From: Pseudomonas berkeleyensis
GTDB lineage: Bacteria; Pseudomonadota; Gammaproteobacteria; Pseudomonadales; Pseudomonadaceae
NCBI RefSeq assembly: GCF_014109765.1
Contig: NZ_CP059139.1
Span: 1,550,001 to 1,614,000 of the forward strand
Length of the DNA stretch: 64,000 nucleotides
Direction: 5' to 3'
The translations under genes were made by a program, and so were the position numbers. A model generated the notes under the pieces. The model searched no databases, was not told the origin of the DNA, and worked only from the letters and a program-made list of their open reading frames with translations. Shown one piece after another: positions 18,238 through 26,826 of this stretch; within the stretch, counting starts at the first letter, position 1; every line of letters begins with the position of its first letter.

Positions 18238-18966
18238 TTAAAGGCGGGTGATGTTCAACACGTCACCCGACAGACTGACCTGTACCGCATCGCCCCACAG
18301 TGGGTCGCGGCGCAGGTCTTCGGCGACCTTGTAATGGCCGGCGATCGACAGCATTTCGGCGCCCATTTGCCGACAGAAAATCCGTGCCTTGGTGTTGCCC
18401 TTGATGCCTGCCAGGGCGCGGCCACGCATGGGCGCGTAAACATGGATGTTGCCATCGGCGAGAAGTTCCGCCCCGGCGCTGACCGGGGCCAGCACGATCA
18501 GATCGCCACCCTGGGCGTAGATCTGCTGGCCGCCGCGTACCGGTGTGGTGACGATGCGGCTGGGTTTGTGTTCGGGCTCGGCGGGCTTCTCTTCGACTTT
18601 CTTGGGCGCTGGGTCGATGGGGCGCTCGCGTGCGCCGGACGGCGGCAGCACCGGCAGATCCATGGCTTCGGCGGCTGCGATGTCACTTTCCCGCGAGGCT
18701 CGGATGGCCAGGGTGCGCAGGCCGTGGCGGCGGCAGACGGCCATCAGCTCGGCCAGATCCAGTTCGCCTTCGCCTTCCGGTAGTTTGTCCAGCGCCAGTA
18801 CCAGCGGCGTGTTGCTGAAGAAGGCCGGGGCCTGGGCGACTTTTTCCGTCAGTTGCGCGTCGAGGCGTTCTAGGTCGTTGTGTGCCAGTTCCATCACGGT
18901 GATGGCGAGCATGCTGCCCTTGAGCTGGAATACGGGGTCTTGGGCAAGGAGGTCGGCTTGGCTCAT
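18238..18966 (-). CDS. minC: Septum site-determining protein MinC
   Basis: A 242-residue division inhibitor: N-terminal FtsZ-antagonist domain (about 1-110), a Pro-rich linker with [17 protein letters not shown], and the C-terminal beta-helix domain (about 130-240) including the segment RSGQQIYAQ-type turn [14 protein letters not shown] and [18 protein letters not shown], which binds MinD. First gene of minCDE. It is divergent from the HtrB-type acyltransferase, with 227 bases between the starts for both promoters. Confidence 0.96.
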   Translation of the reverse strand: MSQADLLAQDPVFQLKGSMLAITVMELAHNDLERLDAQLTEKVAQAPAFFSNTPLVLALDKLPEGEGELDLAELMAVCRRHGLRTLAIRASRESDIAAAEAMDLPVLPPSGARERPIDPAPKKVEEKPAEPEHKPSRIVTTPVRGGQQIYAQGGDLIVLAPVSAGAELLADGNIHVYAPMRGRALAGIKGNTKARIFCRQMGAEMLSIAGHYKVAEDLRRDPLWGDAVQVSLSGDVLNITRL

Positions 18967-19193
18967 GGTGGTGCGATGGGCCTTCTGGCGAGTCGAAAGA
19001 TGCCCGGACTTATAACGACATAGCCCGCATGCCGCAAGACACCTGCATCAGCAAGGCCGTCGGAAGGCGGCGCGAGGCTGGGCCTTTGCCTGTCGATTCG
19101 CTGTCGTGACCCTTGTGGCTCGCGCCGATGCCACCGAGCGGCTTGGAAAACTGCGCTAGAATGCGCGGCTTTGCCAGTGATCGGAAACACCAC

Positions 19194-20126
19194 ATGGAAC
19201 GCCCCCGCTTTCGCGCCTATTTTCTTCACCCGCGCTTCTGGCCGCTGTGGCTGGGGTTCGGGCTGTTGTGGCTGGTGGTGCAGTTGCCTTATGGCCTGCA
19301 ACTGAGGCTCGGGCGAGCATTGGGTGGACTGATGTATCGCACGGCGCGCTCACGCCGGCGCATTGCCGCGCGCAACCTGGAGCTGTGTTTCCCCGACAAG
19401 AGCGCTGCCGAGCGTGAGCGGTTGCTCAAGGAGAACTTCGCCTCCACCGGTATCGCCTTCTTCGAGATGGCCATGAGCTGGTGGTGGCCCAAGGCACGAC
19501 TGGCGCGGTTGGCACAGGTCGAAGGCATCGAGCACCTGCAGCAGGCTCAGGCCGAAGGGCAGGGCGTGATCCTCATGGCTGTGCACTTCACCACCCTGGA
19601 GATCGGCGCTGCGCTGCTCGGTCAGCTGCATACCATCGACGGCATGTATCGCGAGCACAAGAACCCGCTGTTCGACTTCATCCAGCGCCGTGGCCGTGAA
19701 CGCCACAACCTCGACGCCAGCGCCATCGAGCGTGAGGATATCCGTGCCATGCTCAAGGTGCTGCGTGCCGGCCGGGCCATCTGGTATGCGCCGGATCAGG
19801 ACTACGGCCGCAAGCAGAGCATCTTCGTCCCGCTGTTCGGCATTCAGGCGGCCACGGTTACCGCCACCACCAAGTTCGCGCGCCTGGGCAAGGCGCGTGT
19901 GGTGCCATTCACGCAACGGCGCCTGGAGGACGGCAGCGGCTATCGCCTGGTCATTCATCCGCCGCTGGAGCATTTCCCGGGTGAAAGCGAGGAAGCCGAC
20001 TGCTTGCGCATCAACCAGTGGATCGAGCAGGTGGTCAGCGCCTGCCCCGAGCAGTACCTGTGGGCGCATCGCCGCTTCAAGACGCGTCCAGCGGGCGAAG
20101 CGAAGCTGTACGGGAAGCGTAAGTAG
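19194..20126 (+). CDS. htrB: Lipid A biosynthesis lauroyl acyltransferase (LpxL/HtrB family)
   Basis: A 310-residue inner-membrane acyltransferase with one N-terminal helix (about 18-38). The catalytic HX4E motif is AVHFTTLEIG near residue 130; the family segments MYREHKNPLFDF and WYAPDQDYG follow. It adds a secondary laurate-type chain to lipid A. Position next to minC matches P. aeruginosa PA3242, one of two HtrB homologues, reported to act at the 2-position. The ATG at 19194 gives the conserved N-terminus (MERPRF); the frame is open further upstream without similarity. Confidence 0.92.
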   Translation: MERPRFRAYFLHPRFWPLWLGFGLLWLVVQLPYGLQLRLGRALGGLMYRTARSRRRIAARNLELCFPDKSAAERERLLKENFASTGIAFFEMAMSWWWPKARLARLAQVEGIEHLQQAQAEGQGVILMAVHFTTLEIGAALLGQLHTIDGMYREHKNPLFDFIQRRGRERHNLDASAIEREDIRAMLKVLRAGRAIWYAPDQDYGRKQSIFVPLFGIQAATVTATTKFARLGKARVVPFTQRRLEDGSGYRLVIHPPLEHFPGESEEADCLRINQWIEQVVSACPEQYLWAHRRFKTRPAGEAKLYGKRK

Positions 20127-20244
20127 GTCGATTGCAGACGCTTGGTGCGCAGCGGATGGCATGCGTGCGGGAGTCAATCGCGTCAGATGTGATCGGTATT
20201 GGCCGTTGGCCTTTCTATACTGAAACGAAAAACAGGACTGCCCG

Positions 20245-21426
20245 ATGACCGTTATTGCCCGCCCTCATTTGCCCGTCACTGGGTTGATCCTCTCTGGTGG
20301 TGGTGCGCGGGCGGCTTATCAGGTGGGCGTTCTGTCGGCGATTGCCGACCTGCTGCCGGACGCCTCGCACAACCCTTTCCCTGTGATCGTCGGCACGTCG
20401 GCCGGGGCGATCAATGCCGTCAGTCTGGCCTGTGGCGCGCTGCAGTTCGGCGAGGCCGTACGCCGTCTGACCTCGGTCTGGCAGGGCTTTCACACCCATA
20501 TGGTGTACCGCAGCGACTGGCCCGGCGTGTTACGTCAGGCCACGCGTTTCGTCGGGCACAGCCTGCTCGGGTTGGGGCGTAATGCCCCGGTGGCCCTGCT
20601 CGACAGTTCCCCCTTGCGTGAGTTGCTGGCGCGTGAGCTGGATTTCTCCGGTATCGCCGCAGCGGTGCGCCACCGTCAGTTGCGTGCGGTGGCGGTGACC
20701 GCCTTCGGCTACGAGAGCGGCCAGGCGATGACCTTCTACCAGGGGCGCGCCACGATCGACCCCTGGTTCCGCCATCGCCGCGTCGGGGTGCCGACGCGTC
20801 TGCAGCTCGAGCATTTGCTGGCCAGCGCGTCGATCCCGCTGATCTTTCCGCCAGTGAAGATAAACCGCGAATATTTCGGTGACGGTGCGGTGCGTCAGGC
20901 GGCACCGATCAGCCCGGCGCTGCACCTGGGGGCCAGTCGTGTGCTGGTGATCGGGGTCAGCGGCAACGCGCACAGCGATCCACATCAGCCCGCACCGATC
21001 AGCCCGGCCAATCGTCCGCCCAGCCTGGCGCAGATCGGCGGGCACATGCTCAACAGCACCTTCATCGACAACCTGGAAACCGATATCGAGCTGCTCGAGC
21101 GGCTCAATCAGATGAGTGCATTGGTGCCGCCGGAATCGCGTCCACGCGGGTTGGGCTTGAACCCGGTGGATGTGCTGGTGATTGCCCCGAGTCAGCCCCT
21201 GGATCAGATCGCCGCGCGCCACCAGCGCGAACTGCCCAGGGCCTTGCGCCTGTTCCTGCGCGGGCCCGGTGCGACCAAGACCGGTGGTGCCGGGGTGCTC
21301 AGTTACCTGCTGTTCGAGCCTGGTTACTGCAGCGAGCTGATCGAACTCGGCTATCAGGACGCGATGAAGCGCAAGGCCGACCTCTGCCGTTTTCTCGGGC
21401 TGGCCGAAGTGGCGCAGCCGGCCTGA
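20245..21426 (+). CDS. Patatin-like phospholipase
   Basis: A 393-residue protein with the patatin fold: oxyanion loop SGGGARAAYQVG near residue 17, nucleophile Ser in VGTSAGAIN near 52, and the dyad Asp in FGDGAVRQAAPI near 210. No signal peptide is visible, so it is probably cytoplasmic or peripheral. Patatins hydrolyse phospholipid or lysophospholipid ester bonds. The C-terminal third contains a conserved-looking segment RLFLRGPGATKTGGAGVLSY seen in bacterial patatins of this size. It lies 118 bases after htrB, but a functional link is not shown. Confidence 0.88.
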   Translation: MTVIARPHLPVTGLILSGGGARAAYQVGVLSAIADLLPDASHNPFPVIVGTSAGAINAVSLACGALQFGEAVRRLTSVWQGFHTHMVYRSDWPGVLRQATRFVGHSLLGLGRNAPVALLDSSPLRELLARELDFSGIAAAVRHRQLRAVAVTAFGYESGQAMTFYQGRATIDPWFRHRRVGVPTRLQLEHLLASASIPLIFPPVKINREYFGDGAVRQAAPISPALHLGASRVLVIGVSGNAHSDPHQPAPISPANRPPSLAQIGGHMLNSTFIDNLETDIELLERLNQMSALVPPESRPRGLGLNPVDVLVIAPSQPLDQIAARHQRELPRALRLFLRGPGATKTGGAGVLSYLLFEPGYCSELIELGYQDAMKRKADLCRFLGLAEVAQPA

Positions 21427-21448
21427 GCCGCATTGTTTGATAGTCGGT

Positions 21449-21487
21449 AGGGTGCGGGTCGCGCTGTGATGCGCATGGCGCACCCTA
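21449..21487. repeat. Palindromic repeat GTAGGGTGCG
   Basis: Arms GTAGGGTGCG and CGCACCCTAC enclose a GCGCTGTGATGCGC centre. Same family as the units at 7319, 34996 and 41269. It lies between the convergent patatin and pirin genes. Confidence 0.75.
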
Positions 21488-21500
21488 CAATTCGGCTCTG

Positions 21501-22355
21501 TCAGGCCAGCACGCCATCACGAAAATCGCGCAGGGCCTGTTCGATTTCCTCGCGGCTGTTCATCACGAATGGCCCGTATTGCACGATGGGCTCGTTCAGC
21601 GGTGTGCCGGCGATCAGCAGTACCCGCGCGCCATGGGCGCTGGCCAGGTGCAGCTCGCCCTCGTCAGAGAGTCGCACCAGGCGCCCGGCACTGACCGGCT
21701 GTGCGCTGGCTTCGGGCAGTTCGAGCAAGCCCTCGTAGACGTACAGCATGACGCGCTGACCATCGGCCAGGCGCGGTGCGATCTGGCTGCCGGCCGGCAA
21801 ATGCAGGTCGAACAGCTGTGGTTGGGTATGCGGGCGCTGCACGGCGCCTGTCTGGCGGATTTCGCCGTCATCGAATTCGCCAGCGATCACCACGACCTGT
21901 ACGCCGGATGTGCTGGTGATGCGTGGGATTTCCGCGGCAGGGATGTCGCGATAACCCGCTTCGCCCAGCTTGTCCTTGGCCGGCAGGTTGAGCCACAGCT
22001 GGAAGCCACGCATGGCGCCGGACTCCTGCTCGGGCATCTCGCTGTGGATGATGCCGCGCGCAGCGGTCATCCATTGCACGCCGCCGCTGCCGAGCAGGCC
22101 GACGTTGCCCAGGTGATCCTCGTGGCGCATGCGCCCTTCGAGCATGTAGGTGATGGTCTCGAAACCACGGTGCGGGTGCGGCGGGAAACCGGCGATGTAG
22201 TCGTCTGGGTTGTCGGTGGAAAACTCGTCGAGCATCAGGAACGGGTCGAAGCGCTCCAGGCCAGGCCCGCCGATCACGCGGTTGAGGCGCACACCGGCGC
22301 CGTCGGAGGCGGGTTGGCCAGGCTGGATGCTGATGACGCGGCGTTGCGAGGTCAT
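21501..22355 (-). CDS. Pirin-family protein (bicupin)
   Basis: A 284-residue pirin. The metal-binding residues are in FPPHPHRGFETITYM and GIIHSEMPEQ, followed by the conserved GFQLWLNLPAKDK; the second cupin spans about 170-284. Bacterial pirins include quercetin 2,3-dioxygenases and proteins that modulate central metabolism; the specific role here is not determined. The ATG at 22355 is chosen because the following TSQRRV begins family similarity; an in-frame ATG lies 11 codons upstream. Confidence 0.9.
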   Translation of the reverse strand: MTSQRRVISIQPGQPASDGAGVRLNRVIGGPGLERFDPFLMLDEFSTDNPDDYIAGFPPHPHRGFETITYMLEGRMRHEDHLGNVGLLGSGGVQWMTAARGIIHSEMPEQESGAMRGFQLWLNLPAKDKLGEAGYRDIPAAEIPRITSTSGVQVVVIAGEFDDGEIRQTGAVQRPHTQPQLFDLHLPAGSQIAPRLADGQRVMLYVYEGLLELPEASAQPVSAGRLVRLSDEGELHLASAHGARVLLIAGTPLNEPIVQYGPFVMNSREEIEQALRDFRDGVLA

Positions 22356-22427
22356 GGCGGGCTCCTTGACAGGTAGGAATGGCGCCATGCTATGCGCATT
22401 GAATCGATGTTTGGGTGGAAAATTTCT

Positions 22428-22460
22428 GGGCTACGCATCGATTAATTCGATGCGTAGCCC
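22428..22460. other. Perfect 14-base palindrome
   Basis: GGGCTACGCATCGA and TCGATGCGTAGCCC pair perfectly around a five-base loop, between the pirin start and the end of the MlaA-like gene. On the minus strand it is followed by AGAAATTTT, so it may end the MlaA-like transcript; it could equally be a short dispersed repeat. Confidence 0.5.
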
Positions 22461-22465
22461 TGGGG

Positions 22466-23236
22466 TCAATCGGCAATCTTCAGTTTGCGCGATTCGTGAT
22501 AGAAGAAGCGCAGCTTCTCGTACTCGAACGGTGAGTTCAGCTGGCCATAACGGAAACCGGTATTGGCGCGGGTGTCAACGACGCGCAACACGGTGATGCC
22601 GGGGTTGCTGCGGCTGGCGTCGGCCACGTCGAGGTAGTTGACCGCGTTCTCCAGGCTGTAATCCGCCACCAGGCCACCGGTGTCGCGCAGGTTCGAAGGA
22701 CCGAGCAGCGGCAGCATCAGGTAAGGCCCGGCAGGCACACCGTAATAGCCCAGGGTCTGGCCGAAGTCCTCGCTCAACCGCGGCAGGCCCATGTGCGTGG
22801 CCGGATCCCAGAGGCCGCCCACGCCGATGATGGTATTGAACAGCAGGCGTGCCGTGCTGTTCATTGCCCGTTGGCCCTTGAGCTGCAAAACGCTGTTGGC
22901 CAGGGTCGGAATCTCGCCCAGGTTGTTGAAGAAGTTGTGCACGCCGGTTTGCACGAGATTTGGCGTGATGTAGCGGTAGCCGTCGACCACGGGCAGGAAC
23001 ACCCACTGATCGAAGCGATAGTTGAAGTGGTAGACGCGGCGGTTCCACGACTCCAGCGGGTCATAGACCTGCAACGCATCGTTGGAGGCGCGCTCGAACT
23101 CCTGCTGATCCAGACCTGGGTTGAACTGCAGGTGTTGCAGCGGGTTGGTGAAGCCGTCGGAATCGACCTGGTGTTCGGCCAGAGCCTGCCCGCTGGCCAG
23201 CAGCAGGGCGATGATGAGAGTGCTGTGCTTAACCAC
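22466..23236 (-). CDS. MlaA (VacJ)-family protein
   Basis: A 256-residue exported protein of the MlaA/VacJ family. The signal peptide ends at QALA-EH (about residue 19) and has no lipobox, unlike classical MlaA lipoproteins. Family segments are VYDPLESWNRRVYHFNYR, NFFNNLGEIPTLANSVLQ, and the segment ARLLFNTIIGVGGLWDPA. MlaA proteins extract phospholipids from the outer leaflet of the outer membrane. I chose the GTG at 23236, which overlaps the stop of the upstream hydrolase gene and has GGAG seven bases before it. The neighbourhood (hydrolase, DUF2061) matches what I recall as PA3239-PA3237. Confidence 0.85.
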   Translation of the reverse strand: MVKHSTLIIALLLASGQALAEHQVDSDGFTNPLQHLQFNPGLDQQEFERASNDALQVYDPLESWNRRVYHFNYRFDQWVFLPVVDGYRYITPNLVQTGVHNFFNNLGEIPTLANSVLQLKGQRAMNSTARLLFNTIIGVGGLWDPATHMGLPRLSEDFGQTLGYYGVPAGPYLMLPLLGPSNLRDTGGLVADYSLENAVNYLDVADASRSNPGITVLRVVDTRANTGFRYGQLNSPFEYEKLRFFYHESRKLKIAD

Positions 23237-24527
23237 GGAAGAACTCCAGCATGGCGTCGCTGTTGACGCGATAGTTGAGGTTGCCGCAGTGCCCGCCACG
23301 CGGATACAGGGTCAGGCGTTCGCCGAAGGTGCGACGCAGGAAGCCGATGTCGCCCTGGCCGAGGATCAGGTCGTCGGCGTTGTGCATCACGGCGATCTTG
23401 TCGCTGCCTTTGAGGTAATCCTCCAGTGCGTAGAGGCTGCTCTTCTCGATCAACTGGTTGAGGCTACCGCCGTCGTAGCGTGCGCGCCACATGGGCATCA
23501 GCTGCTCGGCGATGTAGCAGTCAAAGTCGCAGCGCAGTGCCATCTGGAAGAAGGGCGTGAGGCTGGTGCCTTCGGTGATGTGGTAGTCGCGCGGGGTGAT
23601 CAGTCCGCGGCGGTTGAGCAAGTCCGAGGTGAATACGATATCGGCGGACGAGAAACGGAACGACGTGCCGATCAGCATGGCCATCTGCTCGTCGGAGAGC
23701 CGCTCTTTAGACTGCTGGAAGTCATAGAGCATGGCGTCGTTGATATCCAGATAGCCCTTGTCGTTGAAGTAGCGGGTCAGCTTGCCCAATACCAGGTCGT
23801 AGAAGTTGGTGCTGTTGTCGATACCTTGCACCTTGGTCTGCACCAGCTTGTCCAGGTTGCTGATGGAGGTATAGAGGTTGACCGGCGGGTTGAGCAGCAA
23901 CACGCGCTTGAAGTCGAAGGCGCGGCGGGTTTCATCCAGCTGGCTGACGAAGGCGGCATGCAGCGCCCCCAGGCTATAGCCGGTGAGCAGGAACTCGCTG
24001 ACCTCCAGCTTCGGATGTTGGGCGCGCACGGCCTGCATGGCACGGTACAGATCGTCGGCGTCGTCCGGGCTGTAGCCAGGGGTGGCGAAGCGCGAGGCGG
24101 CGGCCATGAAGTCGTAGCTGGTCGGAGATGACAGCTGCACGACGTGGAAGCCGGCGCCGTAGAACAGTTTCTTCAGGTATTCGGTGGTGCCGCTGGCGTA
24201 ATGCGCGCCGGTGCCGGAGATGATGAAGATCAGCGGTGCTCGGCCTTTCTGCTCGGCCAGGCGGTAACGCAGCTTGGTCACCGGCCAGAAGTTGTCCAGC
24301 AACTCGAACTCACGATCCGGACGCAGGCGCACCGAATAGTCGCGCTGCTTGATGTCTCCGTCGGCCGGTAGCGCAGGGCGCAGATCGGGCGGTGTGGTGG
24401 CGATGGTCGCTTCGAACGGGTTGGCCAGCGGATAACCGTAGCTTTCCGCATCCACATCGGCGGCTATCGCGGAGGCACAGAAGACCAGGCCGCCGAGCAA
24501 GGCGGCGAGTCGGGCAAGGCTGGGCAT
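23229..24527 (-). CDS. Exported alpha/beta-hydrolase-like protein
   Basis: A 432-residue protein with an N-terminal signal peptide (cleavage near ASAIAA-DV). The fold signature is FIISGTGAHYASG for the oxyanion strand and LTGYSLGALHAA with the nucleophile Ser near residue 195; GHCGNLNYR near the C-terminus could supply the His. It overlaps the following MlaA-like gene by eight bases, so the two are co-translated and probably act together at the cell envelope, perhaps on lipids. Exact substrate unknown. Confidence 0.75.
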   Translation of the reverse strand: MPSLARLAALLGGLVFCASAIAADVDAESYGYPLANPFEATIATTPPDLRPALPADGDIKQRDYSVRLRPDREFELLDNFWPVTKLRYRLAEQKGRAPLIFIISGTGAHYASGTTEYLKKLFYGAGFHVVQLSSPTSYDFMAAASRFATPGYSPDDADDLYRAMQAVRAQHPKLEVSEFLLTGYSLGALHAAFVSQLDETRRAFDFKRVLLLNPPVNLYTSISNLDKLVQTKVQGIDNSTNFYDLVLGKLTRYFNDKGYLDINDAMLYDFQQSKERLSDEQMAMLIGTSFRFSSADIVFTSDLLNRRGLITPRDYHITEGTSLTPFFQMALRCDFDCYIAEQLMPMWRARYDGGSLNQLIEKSSLYALEDYLKGSDKIAVMHNADDLILGQGDIGFLRRTFGERLTLYPRGGHCGNLNYRVNSDAMLEFFRG

Positions 24528-24685
24528 TTGGCAAGTCCCTTTAATAAGAGAACGTCTGGATTGAACAGCTGGCTTATGACAGCAGCAAGCGGGGCAAAGT
24601 GCCAGACTATCCTGCCTTATCGCAGGGAAACTTGAGTAGTGGCAATGAGGTTGCCGTACGCCGAACCCTTTGCAGGTTTTTTCAC

Positions 24686-24910
24686 TCAGGCGTGGTGGTG
24701 CAGCCAGGCGTGCTTGGGACGCTCTGCCGCCGGCCGTTGGCGCCGTTCGAAGCGCTGCCAGATCTTCTCGTGAAAGTAGAAACCCACGGAGTTGCACAGC
24801 GGCTCGATGGCCGCTACCAGGCCACTCGCCGCGATGCTGCCGGTCAGTGCGTAGGTCACGCCGAAGGCGATGCAGAAGTGCATGAGGGTGAAGGTCAGGG
24901 TCTTGAGCAT
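24686..24910 (-). CDS. DUF2061 small membrane protein
   Basis: A 74-residue protein with two hydrophobic segments: LKTLTFTLMHFCIAFGVTYA and GSIAASGLVAAIEPLCNSVG, then FHEKIWQRF. The TLTFTxxHF and EPxxNxxxFYxHEKxW patterns are those of DUF2061. Inner membrane, function unknown. A possible Fur site lies just upstream of the start. Same strand as, and 158 bases before, the hydrolase gene. Confidence 0.85.
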   Translation of the reverse strand: MLKTLTFTLMHFCIAFGVTYALTGSIAASGLVAAIEPLCNSVGFYFHEKIWQRFERRQRPAAERPKHAWLHHHA

Positions 24911-24920
24911 GATGCACCTC

Positions 24921-24940
24921 GATGAGAATCATTTCGCATT
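24921..24940 (-). promoter_or_regulatory. Possible Fur box
   Basis: GATGAGAATCATTTCGCATT resembles the pseudomonad Fur site pattern ATGAGAATCATTCTCATT, matching fully in the left and centre and partly on the right. It ends about 11 bases upstream of the DUF2061 start codon, so it could repress that gene when iron is plentiful. Confidence 0.45.
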
Positions 24941-25102
24941 GAGTGCAAGGCTAGTGCGCCTGCCGAAATCAGGGAAATACGGCCTTTGTATGGAGTTGAT
25001 AGTCAGTGTAAATTGATTCTTCTTTTTCTAGAGTTTCTTTCTATTTATTCCCCGGGTGGGAGGCTGCGTTAAGGTGGCGCTCTATTTCTATGGAGCCGAT
25101 TC

Positions 25103-25432
25103 ATGCAGATCAGTGATATTCCCTTCGGTGTGACGGACTGGGCTGCGATCCCTGCGACCGAACATCCGGGCGAGCGTGGCGTGGCGCGCTGGCGCACCTG
25201 CCAGTTCGGTTCGCTGCGCGTACGCATGGTCGAGTATTCACCGGGTTACCTGGCCGATCACTGGTGCCACAAGGGGCATGTGCTGTTGTGCCTGGAGGGG
25301 GAGCTGAGCACCGAGCTGGAGGATGGCCGGGTATTCGTGCTCAAACCCGGCATGAGCTATCAGGTGGCGGACGGTGCCGAGGCTCATCGCTCCTCGACAT
25401 CGTCCGGTGCGCGCCTGTTCGTGGTGGACTGA
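25103..25432 (+). CDS. DHCW-motif cupin-fold protein
   Basis: A 109-residue single-domain cupin. ADHWCHKGHVLLCLEGEL around residues 52-70 is the conserved core of the family named for this Asp-His-Cys-Trp region, and HRSSTSSGARLF closes the barrel. Likely cytoplasmic and metal-binding; function unknown. It starts after a GGAG site 7-10 bases upstream and is followed within six bases by a DUF2784 gene, so the two are probably one transcript. Confidence 0.85.
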   Translation: MQISDIPFGVTDWAAIPATEHPGERGVARWRTCQFGSLRVRMVEYSPGYLADHWCHKGHVLLCLEGELSTELEDGRVFVLKPGMSYQVADGAEAHRSSTSSGARLFVVD

Positions 25433-25438
25433 GCCACG

Positions 25439-25807
25439 ATGGGCTGGCGTCTGGCGGCCGATGCGCTGGTGGTGATCCACCTTGGCTTCATCCTTTTCGT
25501 GTTGTTTGGCGGCCTGTTGCTGCTGCGCTGGCCGCGTTTGCTCTGGCTGCATCTGCCGGCAGTGGTGTGGGGCGCCACGGTGGAGTTCTTCCATCTTCTG
25601 TGCCCGTTGACCCCCTGGGAAAATCAGTTGCGGCGAGCTGCCGGTGATGCGGGTTACGAAGGCGGCTTCATCGAGCACTACCTGATTCCGCTGATCTATC
25701 CGGCAGGGCTGACACCGCAGATACAGCTCTGGCTCGGCGGCGTCGTGGTGCTGATCAACGTCACTGTCTATGCCTGTCTGCTCAAGCGCTGGTTGCAACG
25801 CACGTAG
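25439..25807 (+). CDS. DUF2784 membrane protein
   Basis: A 122-residue protein with about four membrane helices. The family signature is present: CPLTPWENQLR in the middle and GGFIEHYLIPLIYP towards the C-terminus. Inner membrane; function unknown. It directly follows the cupin gene and is likely co-transcribed with it. Confidence 0.88.
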   Translation: MGWRLAADALVVIHLGFILFVLFGGLLLLRWPRLLWLHLPAVVWGATVEFFHLLCPLTPWENQLRRAAGDAGYEGGFIEHYLIPLIYPAGLTPQIQLWLGGVVVLINVTVYACLLKRWLQRT

Positions 25808-25913
25808 CGCTGATTTGCCCTGGCCATTCATAAGTCTGATTAAGGGGCTTGAGCACTATTTCCTTGGCTACACTGCGAGCCATTGAAACCGAATATCGAA
25901 AGGCAGGCCTGCT

Positions 25914-26726
25914 ATGCAAAACCGCATGATGATCACTGGCGCTGGTTCCGGTCTGGGGCGTGAAATCGCTCTGCGCTGGGCTCGCGAGGGCTGGCGCCTG
26001 GCGTTGGCCGATGTCAACGAAACTGGCCTCGCCGAAACCCTCAAGCTGGTGCGGGAAGCGGGCGGCGATGGCTTCACCCGCCGTTGCGACGTGCGTGATT
26101 ACAGCCAACTGACGGCGCTGGCGCAGGCTTGCGAGGAGCAGTTCGGCGGTATCGATGTCATCGTCAACAACGCCGGTGTCGCTTCCGGTGGCTTCTTCAG
26201 CGAACTGTCGCTGGAGGACTGGGACTGGCAGATTTCCATCAACCTGATGGGCGTGGTCAAGGGCTGCAAGGCTTTCCTGCCGTTGCTGGAAAAGAGCAAA
26301 GGCAAGATCGTCAACATCGCGTCGATGGCGGCGTTGATGCAAGGGCCGGGGATGAGCAACTACAACGTGGCCAAGGCCGGTGTGGTGGCCCTGTCGGAAA
26401 GCCTGCTGGTCGAACTGCGCCAGTTGGAGGTCGGTGTGCATGTGGTCTGCCCGTCGTTCTTCCAGACCAACCTGCTGGATTCCTTCCGTGGCCCGACCCC
26501 GGCGATGAAGGCGCAGGTTGGCAAGTTGCTGGAAAGCTCGCCGATCAGTGCGGCGGACATCGCCAACTACATCCATGACGAGATGGGCAAGGGCAGCTTC
26601 ATGATCCTGCCCCACGAGATGGGGCGCATGGCCTGGGCGATCAAGCAGAAGAACCCGCAGGTACTGTACGACGAGATGGCCGGCATGGCCGAGAAGATGC
26701 GTGGCAAGGTCAAACCTGCTAGCTGA
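25914..26726 (+). CDS. Short-chain dehydrogenase/reductase
   Basis: A 270-residue SDR oxidoreductase. The cofactor motif TGAGSGLG lies at residues 7-14, NNAG near 85, and the catalytic Ser, Tyr and Lys are in VNIASMAAL, SNYNVAKAG. The C-terminal extension reaching MRGKVKPAS is typical of this Pseudomonas group. It probably uses NADP(H); the substrate is not evident. Flanked by the DUF2784 gene and an MFS gene, each with its own spacing, so it is probably monocistronic. Confidence 0.9.
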   Translation: MQNRMMITGAGSGLGREIALRWAREGWRLALADVNETGLAETLKLVREAGGDGFTRRCDVRDYSQLTALAQACEEQFGGIDVIVNNAGVASGGFFSELSLEDWDWQISINLMGVVKGCKAFLPLLEKSKGKIVNIASMAALMQGPGMSNYNVAKAGVVALSESLLVELRQLEVGVHVVCPSFFQTNLLDSFRGPTPAMKAQVGKLLESSPISAADIANYIHDEMGKGSFMILPHEMGRMAWAIKQKNPQVLYDEMAGMAEKMRGKVKPAS

Positions 26727-26826
26727 CCGGTAGGTCAGCTATTTATACCCGTAGGCTTGCCTGCCGCAGTCTGCGGGGGTAGGGTGGCCGCCCCGGCCTA
26801 CCTGCCGTCCTGACCATGGAATACCT

